From an uncultured Sphingomonas sp. (lineage in GTDB: Bacteria; Pseudomonadota; Alphaproteobacteria; Sphingomonadales; Sphingomonadaceae), in assembly GCA_934555855.1 (NCBI GenBank), contig CAKTFL010000119.1, positions 1 to 6,906 on the forward strand: DNA of 6,906 bases, in the 5' to 3' direction. Under the pieces are notes generated by a model. That model saw only the letters and a program-made list of their open reading frames with translations, was not told the origin of the DNA and made no database searches. The translations under genes were made by a program, and so were the position numbers. Below, one piece after another: positions 1-5,508 of this stretch (within the stretch, counting starts at the first letter, position 1; each line of letters opens with the position of its first letter).

Positions 1-1969
1 CCTTTCTCGACCGACGGCACAGATAGGGGTGCACCATGTCGCCCTCGATCGGGCCGGGGCGGACGATGGCGACCTGGACGACCAAATCGTACAGCTTCCG
101 GGGCTTGAGGCGCGGCAGCATGTTGATCTGCGCCCGGCTTTCGACCTGGAACACGCCAATCGAATCGCCCTTGCACAGCATGTCGTAGACGAGGGGGTTC
201 TCGTCCTCGGCGACGTTGTCGAGCTGATAGTCGCCCAGCCCGTGCCGCCTCATCAGGTCGAACGCCTTGGCGATGCAGGTCAGCATCCCCAACGCCAGGA
301 TGTCGACCTTCATGATCTTCAGGTAATCGATATCGTCCTTGTCCCATTCGATGAAGGTGCGGTCCTTCATCGCGCCGTTGTGGATCGGCACCGTCTCGTC
401 GAGCCGGTTCTGCGTCAGCACATAGCCGCCGACATGCTGCGACAGGTGGCGGGGAAAGTTCAGCAGCCTGTCGACGAAATGCCTGAGGCGCGCCACCTCC
501 GGATTGGCAAGGTTGTAGCCAGCCTGGGCGAATCGCGCCTCCTCGAACCGGCCGGCGAAGCTGCCCCACACCGTGCTGGTAAGCCGCTGCGTCACGTCCT
601 CGGTCAGACCCAGCGCCTTGCCGACCTCTCGCACCGTCGAGCGCGGGCGGTAATGGATCACCGTCGCCGCGATCGCCGCGCGGTGGCGGCCATAGCGGCG
701 GTAGATGTACTGCATCACCTCCTCGCGCCTCTCATGCTCGAAGTCGATGTCGATATCGGGCGGTTCGTCGCGCTCCGACGACACGAAACGTGAAAACAGC
801 AGATCGTGTTTGGTGGGGTCGACGGAGGTGACGCCGAGCAGCCAGCACACCGCCGAATTGGCGGCCGAGCCGCGCCCCTGGCACAGGATCGGCTGGTCGA
901 GGCTGCGCGCGTACTTCACAACGTCATGGACGGTGAGGAAGTAATAAGCGTAGTTCCGCTCGCGGATCAGGCGGAACTCCTCGTCCAGCGACGCCAGCAG
1001 CTTGGCGGGGATGCCGCCCGGAAAGCGCTTGTGCGCCGCGCACCAGGTGATCTGCTCCAGCCACTCCTGCGGCCCCCAGCCCGCCGGCACGGGTTCGTGC
1101 GGATATTCATAGGACAGCTCGGTCAGGTCGAACCCGATGCGGTCGAGCAGGCGCAGGCTTTCGTCCACGGCATCGGGCCGCTGGCGGAACAGGCGCGTCA
1201 TTTCCTCAGGAGGCTTCAGATAGCGTTCGGCATTGGCCGACAGCAGGCGGCCGGCCGCCTGCACCGTCACCCCTTCACGAATACAGGTAACGACATCCTG
1301 TAGCTCCCGGTCGGTCGGCTGAGCATACAACGCGTCGTTGGTGGCGAGCACCGGCACCCCCGCGGTGTCCGCCAGGCGCGCAAGGCCGGCGAGACGACGC
1401 CGGTCGGCCCCTGCGCGCGGCATGGTCATGCCCAGCCATAGCCGGCCCGGCGCAGCGGCGACCAGGGTGCGGAGCGTCGCCTCCAGGCCGGGATCCCGGC
1501 GCCGCGGCGGCAGCAGCGTGCCCGGCATCGGCGTCACCGGCCGCGCGCCGCTGCCCGGCAACACGATCAGCAACAGGTCGTCCAGATGCCGCAACAGGTC
1601 GCCCATCCCCAGGATGCAGCCGCCCTTTTCCGACCGCAGGTTGCCGGTCGTCAGCAGACGGGTGAGCCGGCCCCAACCATGGCGGGTCGCGGGATAGGCG
1701 ACGATGTCGGGCGTACCATCGGCAAAGACCAGCCGTGCGCCGGTCGCCAGCTTGAAGGTGATATCGGGAAAGCCGCCCTCGACCAGCCGCCGTCGGATTT
1801 CGCCCAACGCCTTGTGCGCGCGGACCACGCCGGCGACGGTGTTGCGATCGGCGATGCCGAGCCCCGCATAGCCCCGCGCCACCGCTTCCCCTACCATGTC
1901 TTCGGCATGGGAGGCGCCGTGCAGGAAGGAAAAATTGCTGGCTGCCACCAGCTCGGCGAAGTCGGTCAC
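1..1969 (-). CDS. dnaE2: Error-prone C-family DNA polymerase DnaE2 (ImuC), 3' end outside window
   Basis: This is the catalytic polymerase of the SOS-induced ImuA-ImuB-DnaE2 translesion complex, acting in the cytoplasm on damaged DNA. The frame is open from a GTG at 1969 to the left window edge, giving 656 codons of a family that is usually about 1,000-1,100 residues, so the C-terminal part is missing here. Residues 1 to about 200 form the PHP-like domain, beginning with FAELVAASNFSFLHGASH. The polymerase core follows, with CQGRGSAANS (363-372), PDIDIDF (404-410) and MKVDILALGM near 553-562. By alignment with E. coli DnaE D401, D403 and D555, the catalytic acids are D405, D407 and D556, and all are present. 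HVGGYVLT lies before the third acid. In the PHP part the usual HxH metal ligands are replaced (A10-S-N-F-S), as is common in proteobacterial DnaE2. The GTG is chosen because the conserved N-terminus starts there and a strong Shine-Dalgarno lies five bases upstream. It is third in the operon, 27 nt after imuB. Confidence 0.96.
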   Translation of the reverse strand, partial: MTDFAELVAASNFSFLHGASHAEDMVGEAVARGYAGLGIADRNTVAGVVRAHKALGEIRRRLVEGGFPDITFKLATGARLVFADGTPDIVAYPATRHGWGRLTRLLTTGNLRSEKGGCILGMGDLLRHLDDLLLIVLPGSGARPVTPMPGTLLPPRRRDPGLEATLRTLVAAAPGRLWLGMTMPRAGADRRRLAGLARLADTAGVPVLATNDALYAQPTDRELQDVVTCIREGVTVQAAGRLLSANAERYLKPPEEMTRLFRQRPDAVDESLRLLDRIGFDLTELSYEYPHEPVPAGWGPQEWLEQITWCAAHKRFPGGIPAKLLASLDEEFRLIRERNYAYYFLTVHDVVKYARSLDQPILCQGRGSAANSAVCWLLGVTSVDPTKHDLLFSRFVSSERDEPPDIDIDFEHERREEVMQYIYRRYGRHRAAIAATVIHYRPRSTVREVGKALGLTEDVTQRLTSTVWGSFAGRFEEARFAQAGYNLANPEVARLRHFVDRLLNFPRHLSQHVGGYVLTQNRLDETVPIHNGAMKDRTFIEWDKDDIDYLKIMKVDILALGMLTCIAKAFDLMRRHGLGDYQLDNVAEDENPLVYDMLCKGDSIGVFQVESRAQINMLPRLKPRKLYDLVVQVAIVRPGPIEGDMVHPYLCRRSRK

Positions 1970-1974
1970 CGTTC

Positions 1975-1979
1975 CCTCC
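1975..1979 (-). promoter_or_regulatory. Ribosome binding site of dnaE2
   Basis: The minus strand reads GGGGAGGGAACG directly before the GTG at 1969, with GGAGG five bases from the start codon. This supports the GTG start, and it is clearly stronger than the sites in front of imuA and imuB. dnaE2 may therefore be translated independently of its upstream neighbours. Confidence 0.75.
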
Positions 1980-1996
1980 CCTGAAAGGCTGGGCTT

Positions 1997-3547
1997 TCAG
2001 GCGAACAGGCCATGGACGTACCAGCGCGGCGGCGGCTCCCCTTCGGCATAATCGCCTTGGCGAAAGATCCAGAAGCGGCGGCCACGGCGATCCTCCAGCC
2101 GGAAATAATCGCGCGCGGGCGGCGCCGGCGTGCGACGCCACCATTCGCCCGCGATCCGCTCCGGCCCTTCCGCGCGCGCCACGTCATGCAGCTTGCGCCG
2201 CCAGCGAAATCGGGCGGGCGGGCCGTCCGGATATTCGGCCGCAATGGTATCGATCGGCTGGGGCGGATCGAACAGGTAGATGGGCCGGAGCGGCGGCTCG
2301 CCGGCTTCGGGCGGTGGCCAGTCTTCGGGCGTGGGAGGCGCAGCTGCCGGCAGGCTCAGCTCCGCCTGTTCGGGCAGGTGGCTGCTGCGCGCGGAAAAAC
2401 GCCGCACCCGAGCCCGGCCCAATCGGGTGGACAGCTGATCCACCAGCTGCCCCACCTCGCCCTTTTCGGCCGCTCCGCCTTCCAGCCGCAGCTGGCTGGC
2501 CGAAAGCGGCTCGGCCAGCGCCACGTCGAGGCGGACCAGGTCATAACCGAAGCCCGGATCGAGCGGGTCGGCCAGCGCCCCCAGCCGCTCGCGCAGCAGC
2601 CGGCCGAGCAGCGCCACGTCGCGGGTCGGCTGGCCGGTCTCGACGCGCAGCCGCTGCACCTGGCCATCGGCGCGGAACAGCCGCGCTTCCCAACGTCGTC
2701 CGCCCTCGTGCCGCTTTTCGAGCACCGCGCCGGCCTCGGTCGCCAGTTCGCCCAATATCGCCAGCGCATCCTCGACCCGGCCGATCGGCTCGGCGAAGCG
2801 ACGTTCGGCAAAGACGGGCTCCACGCGCCGACGCGGGGCGACGGGGGTCTTCACCTCGCCTTGGAGCTGGCGCACGGCCATCGCCGCTCCTTCACCGAAG
2901 CGCGCCGCGATGGTGGCCAGCGGGCGCGCCATCACGTCGCCCACCGTCTTCAGCCCTGCGCGGGACAGCGCCACCGTGTCCTCGCCATCCAGCCCCAGGG
3001 CCGCGACCGGCAGGCGGCGCAACGCCCGCGCTTCGTCAGGTGCGGGCGCCCCGGCGAAGCGGGCGAGAGCGCGCGCGGCATGGGGCGTGTCGGCGAACGC
3101 ATAGCGGACCAGGATGCCGCGCCGCGCCATGCGCGCCTCCACGTCCGCCGCCAGCCGGCTCTCGGTGTCGAAGGCATGGACGCAGCCGGCAATATCGAGC
3201 GTCAGTCCGTCCGGTGGGTCGAGCGCCACCATCGGTGTATAGCGCGCGCACCCGTCCGCCAGCCGTTCCAGCCAATCGAGATCGGCATGGGGATTGTGGG
3301 GAAACACCTCCAGCCCGGGCATCTGCGCGCGCGCATCGGCGAGCGTCAGTCCCGGCGTCAGCCCCGCCCGCGCCGCGGCGAGATCGACGGCGGCGAGGCG
3401 CAGGGCGCCCCCCACCGTCTCGACAAGGGCGACGGGCGCATCAGACCCGTGCACGAACAGGTGCGGGCGATCGCTCCTCAGCCGTTCGATCGGCAGCCAC
3501 GGAAACACCAGCGCCAGATAGCGGCGCGCCACGGAAGGATTTCGCAT
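1997..3547 (-). CDS. imuB: ImuB, catalytically inactive Y-family polymerase-like protein
   Basis: ImuB is the adaptor of the SOS mutasome. In characterised systems it binds the beta clamp, ImuA and DnaE2 but does not polymerise DNA. The 516-residue product begins MRNPSVARRYLALVFPWLP, the usual ImuB N-terminus. The position of the first Y-family catalytic aspartate carries LALVFPWLP with no acid. The region matching the S-x-D-E motif reads PPDGLTLDIAG (111-121), which keeps an aspartate (D113) but has glycine for the glutamate. This agrees with loss of polymerase activity. Residues 350-400 hold the little-finger region, with QLRLEG (352-357) as a poor candidate clamp-binding motif. The C-terminus carries RDYFRLEDRRGRRFWIFRQG (479-498) and ends WYVHGLFA, both typical of ImuB. 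An ATG at 3547 is chosen over an in-frame GTG at 3565 because homologues start there; GGAG lies ten bases upstream. The start overlaps the end of imuA by 107 nt, and dnaE2 follows 27 nt after the stop. Confidence 0.94.
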   Translation of the reverse strand: MRNPSVARRYLALVFPWLPIERLRSDRPHLFVHGSDAPVALVETVGGALRLAAVDLAAARAGLTPGLTLADARAQMPGLEVFPHNPHADLDWLERLADGCARYTPMVALDPPDGLTLDIAGCVHAFDTESRLAADVEARMARRGILVRYAFADTPHAARALARFAGAPAPDEARALRRLPVAALGLDGEDTVALSRAGLKTVGDVMARPLATIAARFGEGAAMAVRQLQGEVKTPVAPRRRVEPVFAERRFAEPIGRVEDALAILGELATEAGAVLEKRHEGGRRWEARLFRADGQVQRLRVETGQPTRDVALLGRLLRERLGALADPLDPGFGYDLVRLDVALAEPLSASQLRLEGGAAEKGEVGQLVDQLSTRLGRARVRRFSARSSHLPEQAELSLPAAAPPTPEDWPPPEAGEPPLRPIYLFDPPQPIDTIAAEYPDGPPARFRWRRKLHDVARAEGPERIAGEWWRRTPAPPARDYFRLEDRRGRRFWIFRQGDYAEGEPPPRWYVHGLFA

Positions 3548-4202
3548 CACGGTCCCACTCCACACGCCAACGCGCGCCGGCAGGGCCCCCGCGCCGACGC
3601 AACAACTCGATCTGAAAAGCGGGCATTCCCGGCGCGTCCGCTTCCAGCGCCGTGGAGGGTTCGCCCGTCACGCTCCAGCGGGTGGCAGCAGCGCTCGGCA
3701 CTGGCTCGGCCCCGATCCGCAGCATCAGCACGGTGACTCTCGACGCCTCCGCGCCCAGCATTAATCGGCGCGTTGCGGTCAGGTCGATGCCCGGCGCCCG
3801 CCCCCATGCCTCGACCAATACGGTTCCCAGGCCCGCACAGCGCGTCGCATCCCCCGCCGCCCGCAGCAGCGCGCCCTCGTCAGGAACGATCGCCATGACT
3901 ACCCTTTCGGGATTCAGCCCCATGTCGAGTAGCCCCGCCGCATGGAGCCGCCCGACCTGGCGCTCCGCCGCTTCGGTACGAAGCCACAGGAGCGGGGTGG
4001 CGCCGGCCGCCAGCGCCAGCGCGACGGCAAACCCGGCGGCGCAGGCACCATCGGCCGGCTCCGCCCCGAAAACCTCATGCAGCTGCCCGCGCGCCAGCCC
4101 CTCCGCCAGCCAGGCATCGGGCGCGCGGTCGTCCCCCTGGCGAGGCTGGCCAGCTGTCGCCATGCGGCGTAGCCGATCGATCAGGGCAGCTGAGTCGCTC
4201 AC
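3441..4202 (-). CDS. imuA: ImuA, RecA-fold accessory protein of the SOS mutasome
   Basis: This is the first gene of the mutagenesis cassette. Family members are RecA/SulA-like accessory proteins that act with ImuB and DnaE2 in damage-induced mutagenesis. The 253-residue product has the normal family length. Landmarks are LARGQLHEVFG (36-46), PLLWLRTE (70-77), LDLTATRR-like IDLTATRRLML (139-149), RIGAEPVPSAAATRW (162-176) and LLRRRGGPAGARWRVEWDRD (200-219). Where RecA has its P-loop (about residues 46-62) there is no GxxxxGKT motif, so ATP binding of the RecA type is unlikely. The GTG at 4202 is chosen because the N-terminal SAALIDRLR resembles family starts. An ATG at 4163 (residue 14) is the alternative; neither has a good Shine-Dalgarno. 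A LexA box lies four bases upstream. The last 35 codons overlap imuB in another frame. Confidence 0.92.
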   Translation of the reverse strand: MSDSAALIDRLRRMATAGQPRQGDDRAPDAWLAEGLARGQLHEVFGAEPADGACAAGFAVALALAAGATPLLWLRTEAAERQVGRLHAAGLLDMGLNPERVVMAIVPDEGALLRAAGDATRCAGLGTVLVEAWGRAPGIDLTATRRLMLGAEASRVTVLMLRIGAEPVPSAAATRWSVTGEPSTALEADAPGMPAFQIELLRRRGGPAGARWRVEWDRDAKSFRGAPLSGAGVSVAADRTAEERSPAPVRARV

Positions 4203-4206
4203 CCGT

Positions 4207-4221
4207 GTTCTTGTAATGTTC
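4207..4221. promoter_or_regulatory. LexA-binding SOS box (GTTC-N7-GTTC)
   Basis: The plus strand reads GTTC TTGTAAT GTTC, an exact match to the direct-repeat SOS operator known for alphaproteobacterial LexA. It sits immediately upstream of imuA and overlaps the candidate -10 element. It is the only full match I found in the imuA upstream region. It predicts repression of imuA-imuB-dnaE2 by LexA and induction after DNA damage. Confidence 0.9.
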
Positions 4222-4239
4222 TAGCAGCCGAGTCGCCAA
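4210..4239 (-). promoter_or_regulatory. Candidate sigma70 promoter of imuA-imuB-dnaE2
   Basis: On the minus strand TTGGCG (plus 4234-4239) could be the -35 element and TACAAG (plus 4210-4215) the -10 element, 18 bases apart, each matching four of six consensus bases. The LexA box covers the -10 element, the usual arrangement for repression. The predicted transcript start, about 4203-4204, falls almost on the GTG of imuA, so the message would be leaderless or nearly so. The placement is inferred from sequence only. Confidence 0.5.
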
Positions 4240-4255
4240 GCGAGAATTTTCTCGC
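4240..4255. repeat. Inverted repeat 7-2-7 next to the imuA promoter
   Basis: GCGAGAA and TTCTCGC form a perfect 7-bp inverted repeat around a 2-bp centre. The AT-rich core stands out in a GC-rich region. It abuts the candidate -35 element of the imuA promoter on its upstream side, where an additional regulator could bind. It resembles no operator I can name. As RNA it would give a 6-bp stem with a 4-base loop but no U-tract, so it is a poor terminator. Confidence 0.45.
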
Positions 4256-4284
4256 GTGTGGGCGGAACGTGTTAGCTCCCCCTT

Positions 4285-4307
4285 CCGCTCGGCTTAGCTT
4301 GTCGAAG
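4285..4307. repeat. Degenerate copy of a dispersed intergenic repeat
   Basis: The minus strand reads CTTCGACAAGCTAAGC followed by CGAGCGG. From memory, sphingomonads and some other GC-rich bacteria carry many intergenic copies of a short element with the core CTTCGACAAGCTCAGCACG. This copy shares the first twelve bases and then differs by two substitutions and one deletion. It lies in the gap between the porin gene and imuA and has no assigned function here. Confidence 0.35.
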
Positions 4308-4401
4308 ACCTTTCTTACTTCTGGGTTCTAGACTCCCTGCAGGCCCGACGCGGAGATAAATCCCGCATCGTTGAACGACGCCATGGCGCCGCCGGCCGGG
4401 C

Positions 4402-4458
4402 GAGCCGTTGTGCGGCTGCGCCTGCACAGCGGCGCGGACGCTGCCGCGCCTACGGCTC
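4402..4458 (-). other. Structured region just after the porin stop codon
   Basis: An outer stem pairs GAGCCGT (plus 4402-4408) with ACGGCTC (4452-4458). Inside it, GGCGCGG (4431-4437) pairs with CCGCGCC (4444-4450) across a 6-base loop, and GTGC (4410-4413) pairs with GCAC (4424-4427). The whole forms a three-way junction starting two bases after the tandem TGA-TAG stops. There is no U-tract, so it is not a standard intrinsic terminator; it could protect the porin mRNA 3' end or assist factor-dependent termination. Confidence 0.4.
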
Positions 4459-4460
4459 TA

Positions 4461-5306
4461 TCAGAATGCCGCCGAAACCGAGAACACGACCTGACCGCCC
4501 GCGATCGACCCGCCATCCTTGGTCGACGAGAAGTTGGGCAGCAGGTAGGCCGACTCGGACCGGCTGATATCGGTGTCGGCATAGGCGACGCCGAGCGTCA
4601 GCGGCGTACCGGCGATCGCATAATCGACGCCCAGCAGCCAATCCCAATATTCGCCCGTCGGCGCGACGCTGGTGCCGTTCGGACCCAGGCCGGAATTGCC
4701 CTTGGAATAACCGATATGCGCCTTGGCCGTCGCGCCGGTGCCGGGAACGCCGACCGCGGCATCGCCCCACAGGTACAGATTGTCTTCCTTGTCGCCCGGA
4801 TCGTCATAGGCGCCCGCCACTGCCGATGCGCCGGAATAATACCAGCGGCCCAGCGCCTGTTGCGACGGAGCATAGGCGACACCCGCGGTCAGGGTGGCAG
4901 GGCCGGCCGTCCCCGACAGCTTGACATAAGGCTCCGCGAAGTCGGTCTTGGAGGCGCCACCGGGATACATGTACCACGTCAGGCCGACATCGAGCGTGCC
5001 GCCGCCGACCGGAGTCTTGAAGCCGCCGATCAGGTCCAGTTCGGTGTTGGAGCCCCCGAACGTGCCCCAACCGGCCAGGTTCGACGCCCAGGTGCCGACG
5101 TAAAAGCCGCTTTGATGGGCAATGGTCAGGCCGCCCTGGATCGCGGCTTCCTCGTCCGACTGCGACACGCCGCGGAAGCGGTAATCCGACACCAGCGCGA
5201 CGCTGCCGGTCACGGTGACAGGCTTGGGCGGCGCGGTATCCTGAGCGAAAGCGGGAGCGGCAAGGCCGATCGCCAGCATTGCGCCAGCAATGAAATAGGA
5301 CTTCAT
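4461..5306 (-). CDS. TorF-family putative outer-membrane porin
   Basis: This is a predicted beta-barrel protein of the TorF family, a poorly characterised proteobacterial porin group; its substrate is unknown. The 281-residue product begins with a clear signal peptide, MKSYFIAGAMLAIGLAAPAFA, with cleavage expected after A21. The mature part starts with the family hallmark SDYRFRGVSQSDEEAAIQGG (40-59), followed by FYVGTWASNL (68-77), TELDLIGGFK (88-97) and LTWYMYPGG (109-117). Alternating polar and apolar strands run to the end, which is VVFSVSAAF (273-281). The terminal phenylalanine suits recognition by the Bam assembly machinery. The ATG at 5306 is fixed by the signal peptide and by the Shine-Dalgarno AAAGGAGGT; the frame is open further upstream, but that part is not protein-like. 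The gene appears monocistronic, with its own promoter and with the SulP terminator upstream. A tandem TGA-TAG ends it. Confidence 0.9.
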   Translation of the reverse strand: MKSYFIAGAMLAIGLAAPAFAQDTAPPKPVTVTGSVALVSDYRFRGVSQSDEEAAIQGGLTIAHQSGFYVGTWASNLAGWGTFGGSNTELDLIGGFKTPVGGGTLDVGLTWYMYPGGASKTDFAEPYVKLSGTAGPATLTAGVAYAPSQQALGRWYYSGASAVAGAYDDPGDKEDNLYLWGDAAVGVPGTGATAKAHIGYSKGNSGLGPNGTSVAPTGEYWDWLLGVDYAIAGTPLTLGVAYADTDISRSESAYLLPNFSSTKDGGSIAGGQVVFSVSAAF

Positions 5307-5334
5307 AGGAACCTCCTTTGAGAGAGAGGCTCCT
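5307..5334 (-). promoter_or_regulatory. Hairpin covering the porin Shine-Dalgarno sequence
   Basis: In the mRNA, AGGAGCCTC (plus 5326-5334) can pair with GAGGTTCCT (plus 5307-5315), forming nine base pairs with a single G-U and a 10-base loop. The right arm ends directly at the ATG and includes the GAGGT half of the ribosome site, while AAAG stays in the loop. Such a structure could lower or condition translation of the porin. The pairing is visible; the regulatory role is inferred. Confidence 0.5.
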
Positions 5335-5388
5335 CCTGCACCCGGGCGTCGACCGCTCTTGGCGGGGTCGATCGTTCGGATGCTGCAG

Positions 5389-5417
5389 ATGCTAACCACG
5401 CCCGCGCCCGGACTCAA
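5389..5417 (-). promoter_or_regulatory. Candidate sigma70 promoter of the porin gene
   Basis: On the minus strand TTGAGT (plus 5412-5417) and TAGCAT (plus 5389-5394) are separated by 17 bases, each matching four of six consensus bases. The start point would fall near 5382, giving a leader of roughly 75 bases that includes the ribosome-site hairpin. It lies downstream of the SulP terminator, which supports an independent porin transcript. Confidence 0.45.
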
Positions 5418-5447
5418 TCCCGTCCGTGCATTTGAGCGACACCGTTG

Positions 5448-5487
5448 CAAACATATAACGGCCCCCCGGACACAGGTCCGGAGGGCC
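5448..5487 (-). terminator. Intrinsic terminator of the SulP gene
   Basis: Starting 21 bases after the SulP stop, GGCCCTCCGGAC pairs with GTCCGGGGGGCC over twelve base pairs (one G-U) with the 4-base loop CTGT; the hairpin spans 5460-5487. It is followed by GTTATATGTTTG (5448-5459), an interrupted but T-rich tract. The strong GC stem and the position make it a good rho-independent terminator despite the imperfect tail. Confidence 0.75.
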
Positions 5488-5508
5488 GCCCTCTCCAACT
5501 CGAACTAT

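Noticed and set aside
29..793. Plus-strand frame of 254 codons opposite dnaE2
   Set aside because: It lies opposite the conserved polymerase core of DnaE2, and its composition is that of an antisense shadow.
1275..2144. Minus-strand frame of 289 codons overlapping the dnaE2 start and imuB end
   Set aside because: It is an out-of-frame shadow: the frame next to it gives an uninterrupted, motif-complete DnaE2, and this product is an Arg/Gly/Ala-rich string.
3548..3565. Alternative imuB start at a GTG six codons upstream
   Set aside because: The conserved ImuB N-terminus begins at the ATG at 3547, and the extra residues WSGTV have no family counterpart that I know.
2012..3736. Long open frame of 574 codons on the plus strand opposite imuB
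   Set aside because: It is antisense to a well-recognised ImuB. Its translation is rich in Arg, Gln, His and Ala with no domain, as expected from GC-rich codon shadowing.
4325..4339. Possible second LexA box starting at GTTC 4325-4328
   Set aside because: The second half after a seven-base spacer is not GTTC, so only a half-site is present.
4328..4384. Small minus-strand reading frame of 18 codons in the porin-imuA gap
   Set aside because: It has no convincing ribosome site or conservation evidence, and frames this short are expected by chance.
5307..5498. N-terminal extension of the porin by 64 codons to a start at 5498
   Set aside because: The extension would precede a perfect signal peptide, crosses the SulP terminator and the porin promoter and ribosome site, and is not protein-like.
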